A stretch of DNA of 25,985 nt from a virus. Shown in pieces: positions 8,297-15,120 of the stretch (within the stretch, counting starts at the first letter, position 1; each line of letters starts with the position of its first letter). The stretch covers positions 1 through 25,985 of IMG/VR virus record IMGVR_UViG_3300013372_000155. One strand, given 5' to 3'. A program made the translations under genes and the position numbers. Under the pieces are notes generated by a model, which was not told the origin of the DNA, did not search any database, and was given only the letters and a program-made list of their open reading frames with translations.

Positions 8297-8695
8297 TCAC
8301 CAGTTCGGGCAATTCCAACGCTTCATAGAGGCACGAGCACGACTGCCCTTTTCACTCGCTCTGGCAATCGGTTCCATACGCGCACAGAACGAATCTCGCC
8401 TTTTCCCACCTTGAGGCTGAGGAGGCTTTAGGTTACTGCCAGTCTCACGGTTGTACTTCTCTCGACCCTTGGCAGTCAAACCAGCACCTTGAGACACAGG
8501 AAGCTTCTCTCCCCTACCTACCGCTAGACTAGGGCCACCGTCTTTCATGGGAAGCTCTTTGTAAGCCTTCTTCCCAACATTGCCCTCAGTAAACTCTTTG
8601 GCAACAGACGGCTTAATACCGACCTTCTTTGCAAAGGCCGGATTGTTCTCGGCTGCTTTCATGAGCCGAAACTGAGCCTTAGTCTTAGCTGGCAT
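8297..8695 (-). CDS. Small basic phage protein, DUF6321-like (132 aa)
   Basis: ATG 8695 (MPAKTKAQFRLMKAAENNPA) is chosen over 8746 because the extra upstream residues lie entirely within the previous gene; with 8695 the overlap is 11 nt. The N-terminus resembles a short helical KAQ-x-RLMKAA module seen in phage proteins. The C-terminal half (GLTAKGREKYNRETGSNLKP then a KRRDSFCARM segment and a WNCPNW end) matches my memory of the DUF6321 family. The protein is very basic, so nucleic acid contact is plausible, but its role is unknown. It contains a KDGG tetrapeptide related to the motif in the neighbouring 373-aa gene. Confidence 0.8.
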   Translation of the reverse strand: MPAKTKAQFRLMKAAENNPAFAKKVGIKPSVAKEFTEGNVGKKAYKELPMKDGGPSLAVGRGEKLPVSQGAGLTAKGREKYNRETGSNLKPPQPQGGKRRDSFCARMEPIARASEKGSRARASMKRWNCPNW

Positions 8696-9092
8696 AGGTC
8701 TTGACCATCTCAAGCTCAATCGAATAAGTATCCCCGGATGTGGCACCTATCGTTGAAAACTTGATATCTCCGGTCTTGCCCGTTCCGGAGTTATTTTTCA
8801 ATCCGCTGTTTTTACTGAAGTCCCAGGTGTATGAACCATCCGCACCGACAACAAACGCCGTAACGTCTGTATCCGCATCCCACAGAATGTTTACACCCAT
8901 GCCAGCAGTCGATGCAAAGATCTTGTTGATCACAACACCATTACACGCCTTACCGCTTGCACTTGGATTCAATGCAGAAACATCTACCTTCAGCACAGCA
9001 GATTCACCGCCGCCGTCAGAGATATTTGTGAATTTCATAATCGCCAGACGCTCGCCATCAAATAGCGTCTGACTGGTGACTGCATCAGCCAT
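8685..9092 (-). CDS. Hypothetical virion-associated protein (135 aa)
   Basis: The 135-aa product starts MADAVTSQTLFDGERLAIMK and is predicted to be mostly beta strand (VLKVDVSAL, ITYTWDF-like YTWDFSKNSG, YSIELEMVKTY). It has no signal peptide or membrane segment. Its composition (Gly, Ser, Thr and Asp rich) and position in the head-tail gene block suggest a minor structural or decoration protein. AAGGA, 6 nt before ATG 9092, is a clear ribosome site, and the U-tract end of a terminator lies just upstream. I do not recognise the family. Confidence 0.75.
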   Translation of the reverse strand: MADAVTSQTLFDGERLAIMKFTNISDGGGESAVLKVDVSALNPSASGKACNGVVINKIFASTAGMGVNILWDADTDVTAFVVGADGSYTWDFSKNSGLKNNSGTGKTGDIKFSTIGATSGDTYSIELEMVKTYAS

Positions 9093-9103
9093 GTTAAATC
9101 CTT

Positions 9104-9132
9104 AAAAGACGACAGGGGCCGAAGCCCCCGTC
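9104..9132 (-). terminator. Strong intrinsic terminator with UUCG tetraloop
   Basis: On the minus strand the stem GACGGGGGC (9132-9124) pairs with GCCCCTGTC (9119-9111) over 9 bp with one G-U pair. It closes on a TTCG loop (9123-9120) and is followed by GTC and TTTT (9110-9104). The stem begins directly after the TGA of the 373-aa gene. Strong GC stem, UUCG loop and T tract are the classic features of Rho-independent terminators. It would end or reduce transcription before the connector and fibre genes. Confidence 0.85.
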
Positions 9133-10254
9133 TCAGCACTTAACAGAACCGCCACGCTTTTTAGCGGGAGCCACAGTGACAGACCTTTCAGTCTTAGTGA
9201 CACTACCTTCAGGCGGCTTCTTTGAGAAGAAACCCTTAATACCTTCCATCATACGCTTTGGCGCACCTAGGATGGCATTACGTATAGCCTCGTTCTCTTG
9301 CGTCTGGCTCTTTTCCCAGTTTTCATACGCACGATTGGCTTCGTCCGTCTTCATCTGGTTCTTAGCTTCCTGCGGAACCTTACCGCCTTCGTTATATCTC
9401 TCGTTAGAGTAACGCTTGGCAGCTTTCATCGCAGAAGCATTCTCCGACGCATGCGCTTTCATCAAACGCGATTGCGCCGGAGTAACAGATCCACCGCGCT
9501 TAAACGTACCGGACAACTGATTGATACTCACCGGCGTAGACGGCTTCTTGCGGCCTTGTGGCATCGCTACGGGGGCACCGCTATCAACAACTCCCCCCGT
9601 AGCGTAGGCTTTTTTTGCTGCGCCACCTTTCATGTACGCCATGCCACCACCCATCATCTTGGTAGCACCGCCATGTTTGTAGCCGCCCGCATTAGCCTTC
9701 GCTACACCACCGGTCTTGTAGCCACCAGCGTTGCCAAGCTTCACACCTTCCGTCTTAGCCGGAGAATGATCCACCTTAGCCGTGCGCATCATCGTCTCGC
9801 CCTTCTTAGATTCGATGATACCGCCCGCTTTGTAGCCACCCTGGCCCATAACGACTCCGCCCGTCTTAAGCCCTTTATGCGCCTTAGACGCAGGCTTTGA
9901 AGCGTGTTCTTTCAACGCCTCAACCGTCTTAGCCATCTTCTTCATTTCTGATTTGTGCTCAGACTTCGACTCGCCGCCTTCCTTCATCATGCGACCAGCC
10001 ATCCCTACCGGAGCAGCAGGAGCCGCAGCAGCAGGCATAGCCATCATCGCACGACGACGCGCAGCCATCGAAGGACGCTTAGGTGCCATAGCCGGAGCCA
10101 TTCCACCTCGAGCAGGCATCGCAGGTTGTCCGGTCATCGTACCAAGACCAGGCATACCGCCAGCTTGCATCTTGACCGCTCCGCCCTTTTTGAGCTTTAG
10201 CTCAACCGTGGGCTCGGTGGTCATCATCTTCACCATCGGCTTAAACTGACCCAT
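9133..10254 (-). CDS. K-x-G-G repeat protein (373 aa), probable virion component
   Basis: The 373-aa product is highly basic and low in complexity. It carries about ten [K/R]-x-G-G or related motifs: KKGG 22-25, KEGG 92-94, KTGG 130-133, KAGG 142-145, KTGG 180-183, KHGG 193-196, KRGG 252-255 and RGG 367-369. Three of them fall in the fuller unit GGYKxGG (139-145, 177-183, 190-196). Residues 30-95 are rich in Met, Ala, Pro and Gly; residues 296-350 are helical and charged. The Shine-Dalgarno AGGAGG sits 5 nt before ATG 10254, predicting strong translation. It lies between the beta-helix gene and a terminator in the head gene block. Packaging with DNA or capsid lining are possibilities, but the function is unknown. 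Confidence 0.85.
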   Translation of the reverse strand: MGQFKPMVKMMTTEPTVELKLKKGGAVKMQAGGMPGLGTMTGQPAMPARGGMAPAMAPKRPSMAARRRAMMAMPAAAAPAAPVGMAGRMMKEGGESKSEHKSEMKKMAKTVEALKEHASKPASKAHKGLKTGGVVMGQGGYKAGGIIESKKGETMMRTAKVDHSPAKTEGVKLGNAGGYKTGGVAKANAGGYKHGGATKMMGGGMAYMKGGAAKKAYATGGVVDSGAPVAMPQGRKKPSTPVSINQLSGTFKRGGSVTPAQSRLMKAHASENASAMKAAKRYSNERYNEGGKVPQEAKNQMKTDEANRAYENWEKSQTQENEAIRNAILGAPKRMMEGIKGFFSKKPPEGSVTKTERSVTVAPAKKRGGSVKC

Positions 10255-10270
10255 TTTGACCTCCTATGAT

Positions 10271-10293
10271 CCGACCGCCTTGCGAGCGGCCGG
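10271..10293 (-). other. Intergenic hairpin without U tract
   Basis: On the minus strand CCGGCCGC (10293-10286) pairs with GCGGTCGG (10278-10271), an 8-bp stem with one G-U pair and a 7-nt loop. It sits between the beta-helix stop and the AGGAGG ribosome site of the K-x-G-G gene. With no T tract it is unlikely to terminate; mRNA stabilisation or processing is more likely. Confidence 0.6.
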
Positions 10294-10300
10294 AAGTTCA

Positions 10301-11329
10301 TTACGACGGATTAACGCCGATACCACCTGCCGAAGCACTCGGAGCAGGCATATCGACATAAATCTGAGCCAAGGAGGACGCATCGGACCCGAACTCGCCA
10401 ATACCAACCATCATCGAGTTCTTCACGACTACTTGACCACCGGCAGACGCCGCCAAAGTAGCCAGCGCAGTCATGCTCGTAGAGGTCGAACCCACGTTGT
10501 TGATAAAGGAACAGTTCTTGAACAGAGCATACCGATCCATACCAGTGGCCGCCACTTTAAGACCAAGCGGAGTACCAGCGCTGCACTGGAACGGAAATAC
10601 GCAGTCAATGAACGAGTTACGAGCCGTACCACCGGCAAGTTCAACCGTCGCATTAGCCGCACTACGGGCAACAGTATCACCACCCAACGTGCAGTTCATG
10701 AACGTATGCTCACCACCACCGTTCAACTTCAAGGAACGAGCATTGGCACCACCCGCCGAAGCAGCATCCGCCATACCGTAGATATTGACGTTAGAGTAAG
10801 CATTGCGCGAACCAGAATCCGTCCACGCAATCATGCTTGCCGAACCCGTGGAAAATCCACAGAACACCGACAGATTGGCAAAGTAACAGCCAGACGCAGT
10901 CACGTTAATGAACGCATCACTGTTAAACGTCGCCGCAGTGTAAGTGCCAGTCGGAGGAGCAATACGCGCTCGCTGCGCAACCGAAGTCGGAGCAGCCACA
11001 CCAATCAGGTGAGTCGCGTTCTTGTTCCAGTTAAGAGTCCCAGTGGTCGCAGCAGAATTGATCGACTGAGCCAGCGCGGTACTCAAACGGGCAGAACCCG
11101 CAGCAGTACCATCACCAACCAACACAACAACGTCGTTGTTGCCAGCCGTACACTTCGCAAGCGCACCGTACAGGGTCTTCAACGGAAGCTCAGGCGTACC
11201 GTCGTTACCATCAGCACCATTTACAGGATCTACAAAGTAGTAGTTCCCAGTAAACGGAAGTCCGCCAATAGTCCCAAGAACCGGCACCCCGAAACTCGTA
11301 ATCCCATTCGGGAAATTAGTCAGGGCCAT
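10301..11329 (-). CDS. Beta-helix-type structural protein (342 aa)
   Basis: Residues 25-75 (GNYYFVDPVNGADGNDGTPE then PLKTLYGALAK and DVVVLVGDG) match the N-terminal cap and first turns of right-handed parallel beta-helix proteins of the pectate-lyase or DUF1565 type. Repeating short strand segments follow (CYFANLSVFCGFS, AYSNVNIYGM, HTFMNCTLGG, RNSFIDCVFPF, ALFKNCSFINN), as expected for helix coils. No signal peptide and no obvious catalytic residues are visible. AGGAG overlaps the preceding endonuclease stop, giving a good ribosome site. It is placed shortly after the capsid gene, so a capsid decoration or surface-binding protein is likelier than an enzyme; that is inference. Confidence 0.78.
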   Translation of the reverse strand: MALTNFPNGITSFGVPVLGTIGGLPFTGNYYFVDPVNGADGNDGTPELPLKTLYGALAKCTAGNNDVVVLVGDGTAAGSARLSTALAQSINSAATTGTLNWNKNATHLIGVAAPTSVAQRARIAPPTGTYTAATFNSDAFINVTASGCYFANLSVFCGFSTGSASMIAWTDSGSRNAYSNVNIYGMADAASAGGANARSLKLNGGGEHTFMNCTLGGDTVARSAANATVELAGGTARNSFIDCVFPFQCSAGTPLGLKVAATGMDRYALFKNCSFINNVGSTSTSMTALATLAASAGGQVVVKNSMMVGIGEFGSDASSLAQIYVDMPAPSASAGGIGVNPS

Positions 11330-11338
11330 TTGATTCTC

Positions 11339-12010
11339 CTAAATTAAATTCTCAGATAAGTACGTGATCGCAGACTTTAGAGCATCAACGTCATCACGAA
11401 ACAATCCAAGACCTCGATTGCACTTGGTGCATAACAACCCTCGCGCTTTCCCAGTCTTGTGACAGTGATCGACAGGCATTGCAATTACCTTGTTCCTGAT
11501 AACAGCAGTTTCCGGCTGTTTACAAATGGCACAGACTCCATTTTGCTTGGAAAGAGTTTCCTTGTACCACTCCAAAGAAACTCCATACTTTCTACGAAGG
11601 TCTTGATCTGCGTAATACTCAGGGTTAGCGAGCCTGGATTTTTTATGCCATTCCCGCATGTACTCTTTGTACTCCTCCGCAGAAGACCTGCGCTCCTTCC
11701 AATAAAAGTTGTCTTTTGACCAAGGCAATCTTGCATCTGGTCGTGCTGGCTGAGATCGCTCAGGCTTTTCTGGGACGTCTTTGACAAAAGCCCAGAAATC
11801 TTCCCGCCACGATTCAGACATGTCCAAACGATGGTATCGCCGCAATCCACACCACGCTCTGTAAGCCGGGTGCTTTTCACGACTTCCCCAATCGTTTGAA
11901 CGGGTCTGCTCAACACTTCCATGCCTTTGCACTCGCATGTAATGCTTCCGGCATAAGCCTTTGGCAATCGACGGTTGAGTGCAGTTAATAACATGACACT
12001 TCTCAGGCAT
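11339..12010 (-). CDS. Homing endonuclease, endonuclease VII type (223 aa)
   Basis: I chose ATG 12010 (MPEKCHVINC) over an upstream in-frame GTG at 12049 because GGAG lies 6 nt before it. Residues 5-23 hold C5, C10, C20 and H23, a likely small zinc knuckle. Residues 45-108 (AWCGLRRYH, SWREDFWAFVKDV, NFYWKE) resemble the module accompanying phage HNH endonucleases. Residues 140-210 are a recombination endonuclease VII (His-Me finger) domain: C160-x2-C163, DHCH 181-184, ARGLLC and C194-x2-C197. It sits alone between the capsid and beta-helix genes, as mobile free-standing homing endonucleases do, and is intact. Its ribosome site lies inside a hairpin, suggesting restrained translation. Confidence 0.9.
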   Translation of the reverse strand: MPEKCHVINCTQPSIAKGLCRKHYMRVQRHGSVEQTRSNDWGSREKHPAYRAWCGLRRYHRLDMSESWREDFWAFVKDVPEKPERSQPARPDARLPWSKDNFYWKERRSSAEEYKEYMREWHKKSRLANPEYYADQDLRRKYGVSLEWYKETLSKQNGVCAICKQPETAVIRNKVIAMPVDHCHKTGKARGLLCTKCNRGLGLFRDDVDALKSAITYLSENLI

Positions 12011-12016
12011 CGGTAT

Positions 12017-12052
12017 CTCCAAGAGTTTATAGCCCTTGGAGTTTACCACTCC
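12017..12052 (-). promoter_or_regulatory. Shine-Dalgarno-masking hairpin with competing upstream hairpin
   Basis: In the minus-strand transcript, CTCCAAG (12041-12035) can pair perfectly with CTTGGAG (12023-12017), a 7-bp stem with an 11-nt loop. Its 3' arm contains the GGAG ribosome site of the endonuclease gene (ATG at 12010). A second hairpin just upstream, GGAGT (12052-12048) with ACTCC (12042-12038) and a 5-nt loop, uses the same CTCC bases. The two cannot form together: one hides the ribosome site and the other frees it. Masked ribosome sites are known for T4 homing endonuclease genes; the switch reading here is inference. Confidence 0.65.
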
Positions 12053-12074
12053 TAGTCTGCTTTACACAACTTTG

Positions 12075-12989
12075 TCACGCACCCGGAGTTCCGTACATTG
12101 CGCGCGGGTCAGTAAAACCTACATCATACCTCTCCGTTGCCTTGTAGCGCATCGTGTCGGTTTCGAAGTCCCCTTCCATCGTCTTTTCCAGACGACGGCG
12201 CATGAGCAGTTTCATGCCTTCGGGAGCATCGGTCTGAACCCACCATGCGGTCGGGCTGGTTAGACGCGACAGAACGGCAGCACCTTCATCAAGCAGACCA
12301 ATCGACTTGATGGGGTTGATGTCGTTGTTAGCGTTACCGGCACGAAGCACGGACTTCAGGAGAACCTCGGCCTGGAAGACGTTGCCAGGAGCCACCACCA
12401 GTTGACGGGGAACCAGACGAATCTTCTTGCCGTTGTTGTCTACCGCTTGACGGATCTGAATCAGCATCTGCTCAAGACTGGTTTGCGACAGAACCGCAGC
12501 AGTCGTCAGCAGGTTGCTAAACGTACCGTTCACGATAGGATGGGCGTTGCTGTTCAGGGCAACACCGTCACCACCGGGGTAGGACGAGTTAAACGCACGG
12601 TTCAGGACGTTTGCCGACAGGGTTTCCTTAGTCTCAATCAGCGACTGAGCAAGGTGACGGGCATAGACCTGACCAATACGAATATGATCACCGTCCTCAA
12701 CAAGAACTTTGGTCAGAGCAAACGCCAGACCGTAGACCTTGTAGACGTACCGCTTGAGGAACAACACACCACCCTGCTGATAGGTCACCGGGGTGCCATC
12801 AGGAAGTTGGGGAGCCGCGCCAAAGCCGTACAGAACGGGTTCTTCGTGGTAGTTACGGGGAATGCCTTCCTGCTCGCGGAACACGCGGCTCCACTCATCA
12901 GTGCGCTGATCGTAAACACCGTCAAAGCACTCATTCAGGATAGGTTCAACAATTGACCGAAAATCGGTACTGCGCATCGGGGCTGCCAT
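12075..12989 (-). CDS. Major capsid protein (HK97-type fold, 304 aa)
   Basis: The 304-aa product has the size and layout of a phage major capsid protein. There is an N-terminal arm with charged helices (FRSIVEPILNECFDGVYDQR), a likely extended loop (YGFGAAPQLPDGTPVTYQQG), a spine helix (ARHLAQSLIETKETLSANVL) and a P-domain ahead of PRQLVVAPGNVFQAEVLLKS. The C-terminal half (AWWVQTDAPEGMKLLMRRRL, RYKATERYDVGFTDPRAMYG) is typical of HK97-fold shells that bind neighbouring subunits. The product begins MAAPMRSTDF, and AAGGAGG 8 nt before ATG 12989 is the best ribosome site in the window, as expected for the most abundant virion protein. It follows the scaffold and head protein genes in the usual order. 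Confidence 0.88.
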   Translation of the reverse strand: MAAPMRSTDFRSIVEPILNECFDGVYDQRTDEWSRVFREQEGIPRNYHEEPVLYGFGAAPQLPDGTPVTYQQGGVLFLKRYVYKVYGLAFALTKVLVEDGDHIRIGQVYARHLAQSLIETKETLSANVLNRAFNSSYPGGDGVALNSNAHPIVNGTFSNLLTTAAVLSQTSLEQMLIQIRQAVDNNGKKIRLVPRQLVVAPGNVFQAEVLLKSVLRAGNANNDINPIKSIGLLDEGAAVLSRLTSPTAWWVQTDAPEGMKLLMRRRLEKTMEGDFETDTMRYKATERYDVGFTDPRAMYGTPGA

Positions 12990-13002
12990 GATTTACCCCT
13001 CC

Positions 13003-13626
13003 TTAAACGGCGATCGGCGTGTAATTCGTGCCGCTGACACGAATCTGGCCGTACTGATGTTGAGAGATTTTGGCGCGAACGATTACGTAAGCGTCACCCC
13101 AGTCGTTATCGGGATACGGAGCAATATCAACGATACGCATCTGCGCTTCGCCGTTTGCACCAACCACCGAGATTGACAACGTGCACTGACTCAGACCCGT
13201 AGTCGTAGATCCATCCGTGGTATTGCTCAGATCAGCCTCATCACCAATCGAGGTCTGAAGCAGCGTACCATCAGCTTGAATCTCATAAACGATGTTGGGA
13301 TCGTCATAGAAGTACGCCACAACCGAACCAACCTGGAACGACTCGTTCGCAGGCCAATAGTTCGAGACGCGACGACGACCAGTAGCATCAGTCCACTCGA
13401 CACCAGCGAACGCTCCGAGGAACGCATCGCCAGCAGCGGCAACTACAATGTACCCGTTAGTATCCATCTTGACCGGTTGGCCCTTCAGGATAGTGGTTGC
13501 ATAACCCGCCGAGACGTTTCCGCTCGTCGATACCGCTTGAATTCCGTTGGCAAGAGCTTGTGCGCGATCCAGACCACTCGGGTGAAACGCAGGCCGCAAG
13601 CCAAACGGAGCGCTAGTTGCTGACAT
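13003..13626 (-). CDS. Head decoration/cement-type protein (207 aa)
   Basis: The 207-aa product starts MSATSAPFGLRPAFHPSGLD and is dominated by beta strands (GYATTILKGQPVKMDTNGYI, VVAAAGDAFLGAFAGVEW, FQVGSVVAYFYDDPNIVYEI). The pattern of an N-terminal APFGLRP segment followed by a small barrel with GD-x-FLG-x-FAGVEW recurs in phage proteins lying directly upstream of the capsid gene. It probably coats or stabilises the capsid shell. AGGAG precedes ATG 13626 by 7 nt, and the capsid gene starts 13 nt after its stop, consistent with joint high expression. The name of the family is not certain. Confidence 0.75.
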   Translation of the reverse strand: MSATSAPFGLRPAFHPSGLDRAQALANGIQAVSTSGNVSAGYATTILKGQPVKMDTNGYIVVAAAGDAFLGAFAGVEWTDATGRRRVSNYWPANESFQVGSVVAYFYDDPNIVYEIQADGTLLQTSIGDEADLSNTTDGSTTTGLSQCTLSISVVGANGEAQMRIVDIAPYPDNDWGDAYVIVRAKISQHQYGQIRVSGTNYTPIAV

Positions 13627-13642
13627 AGCAAACTCCTAATGG

Positions 13643-14182
13643 TTATCCCGAAAATACGGGAGTTTTGACGGTTTCATCCAGCATCCCAAAGCCTTCACCT
13701 TCGACCTGACCGAGAGCCCTTCCTCGGCTATCCCGCCCCTGAGCCTGTTCGGCTTGATACCGAACCTTCTCCGCCTCCTCCATTGGAAGCTGATGGTGCA
13801 TGTGCAACATGACGTCTTGATACAAGTCCATAGGAAGCTTGTACAAAACCATCTCATTACACGAGATAAAACCAGTGTTTTCGCCAGACTTTACGCGGTA
13901 GTTTTCAAACCCAGGTATCTCATCCGAATTAACAGGCACATACCCGAGCCGAATCCGCTTATCAATACTGTCGTAACCGTTGGTGGTCGAAAGCCAGCAT
14001 AAATGCCAACCCGGCAAGTCCGGGAGCTTTGGTAATGCTGACTGGGTCCATTCGTCACTCCACATCTTGCGACGTTCCTGCGCGGAATGGAAAGATTCAT
14101 CTACCGCAGCACGGCTGGCGTCCTCACTAGCGCGAGTTTCGCGTCCACCGGCTGACAATGATTTCTTAAGTCTTGAATCCAT
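13643..14182 (-). CDS. Hypothetical head-assembly protein (179 aa)
   Basis: The 179-aa product starts MDSRLKKSLSAGGRETRASE and has a charged N-terminal helix. Then comes a compact region with Trp-rich segments (SALPKLPDLPGWHLCWLSTT, YDSIDKRIRLGYVPVNSDEI). A helical region (YKLPMDLYQDVMLHMHHQLP) and a Gln/Glu/Gly-rich tail follow. No membrane segment or enzyme motif is visible. It lies between the scaffold and decoration genes, and its GGAG ribosome site lies in the last codons of the scaffold gene. A minor capsid or scaffold partner role is inferred from position alone. Confidence 0.75.
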   Translation of the reverse strand: MDSRLKKSLSAGGRETRASEDASRAAVDESFHSAQERRKMWSDEWTQSALPKLPDLPGWHLCWLSTTNGYDSIDKRIRLGYVPVNSDEIPGFENYRVKSGENTGFISCNEMVLYKLPMDLYQDVMLHMHHQLPMEEAEKVRYQAEQAQGRDSRGRALGQVEGEGFGMLDETVKTPVFSG

Positions 14183-14187
14183 TTTGG

Positions 14188-15120
14188 TTAACTCCGATTG
14201 TTTCGTGCTTGTTCAGCGTATCGTTTAATCATCTTCGCCCGTTTTGCCGGGTCATCCCAGAAACCAGCATCTTTCATAGCCCTGACCTGTTCAGGTTCAA
14301 GATAAAAAGATCCTGTTCCGCGATTCGGAGATGATTCACGACCCGATCCGGTCACAAAACTTCTCGGCTTTCTCCTTGTGGATTCTTCACCACTCTGATT
14401 GTACCGATGTGGCAACCTTTTTTGCAAGCGATTGTCAAGTTCTTCCCAATACTCTTCACTATTGGGATCCCAACCTTCTTTATGCAGCTTTTGATCAATC
14501 ACTTTTGCAATCTGGCTGTCCTCATCGTCACCTTGAGGGTCATACCACGGGTTATCTCCCATCCAGCGATTCGCATATTTCATCAACTGAGGATTAACTG
14601 CACCGTTTTCGCTGGTTTGCGCCTTAGCCGACTCTTGTTTAGCCCGCTTTAACGCATCTAGACGCCCTCGAGTTTCATACCAAAGCTCTTGCGCTTTTGC
14701 TAGTTCTGAACCGTTTGAGTTATCTCCGGCCTCTCGAACCTTTGCTTGAGCATACTGAAGCCTTAACTCCTCGTCTTCAATCGCTTTGTCAAGTCGCGCA
14801 AGATCAGATGAATGCGTTTTCCTCTCTACAACCGATAAACGCTCCATTAACTCCTGATTCTGACGCTGAAGAAGCTCAAGCCTGCGATCCTTTTCCTCGT
14901 TCGTGCGCTTGATGTATTCCTTCTTGGCACGACGACGAGCTCTCCGAGCATCTCGAATAGCCTCGGTATCGTCAGGATGGTCTTCATCCCCTTCTTCTTG
15001 AGAAACTTCCCCGCCCTCTGCCCTTTCTTCCGGCATGAGCTCTTCAGGAAGTTCTACTTTTGCCGAACCGTCTTGTTCCTCAGTAACGGCAATCTCTTCT
15101 GGTTTTTCTTTCGTGTTCAT
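14188..15120 (-). CDS. Capsid scaffolding protein-like (310 aa)
   Basis: The 310-aa product has an acidic N-terminus (residues 1-50, mostly Glu and Asp). A long charged coiled-coil region follows (about 55-170: RRARRRAKKEYIKRTNEEKD, LLQRQNQELMERLSVVERK), then a Trp/Asp-rich linker (WMGDNPWYDPQGDDED). The C-terminal end is basic and helical (AKMIKRYAEQARNN). Acidic coil plus basic C-terminal helix, placed between portal and capsid genes, is the usual scaffold plan; the basic tail contacts the capsid protein in known systems. Its start overlaps the co-chaperonin gene's stop by 4 nt (ATGA). It could instead be a minor head protein. Confidence 0.75.
   Translation of the reverse strand: MNTKEKPEEIAVTEEQDGSAKVELPEELMPEERAEGGEVSQEEGDEDHPDDTEAIRDARRARRRAKKEYIKRTNEEKDRRLELLQRQNQELMERLSVVERKTHSSDLARLDKAIEDEELRLQYAQAKVREAGDNSNGSELAKAQELWYETRGRLDALKRAKQESAKAQTSENGAVNPQLMKYANRWMGDNPWYDPQGDDEDSQIAKVIDQKLHKEGWDPNSEEYWEELDNRLQKRLPHRYNQSGEESTRRKPRSFVTGSGRESSPNRGTGSFYLEPEQVRAMKDAGFWDDPAKRAKMIKRYAEQARNNRS

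Noticed and set aside
9298-9900. Plus-strand frame of 200 codons opposite the K-x-G-G gene
   Set aside because: Composition is Arg/His-rich and repeats follow those of the minus-strand gene; no start signal seen.
10271-10293. Intrinsic terminator after the beta-helix gene
   Set aside because: An 8-bp stem is followed by ATCATAGGAGG, not a T tract; it is listed as a plain hairpin.
10256-11347. Plus-strand frame of 363 codons opposite the beta-helix gene
   Set aside because: It is Arg/Ser/Thr/His-rich, has no domain or ribosome site, and mirrors a well-supported minus-strand gene; it is a shadow of that gene.
11339-12049. Longer endonuclease start at GTG 12049
   Set aside because: It would include the hairpin region and has a weaker signal; ATG 12010 has GGAG at 6 nt spacing and a good zinc-knuckle start.
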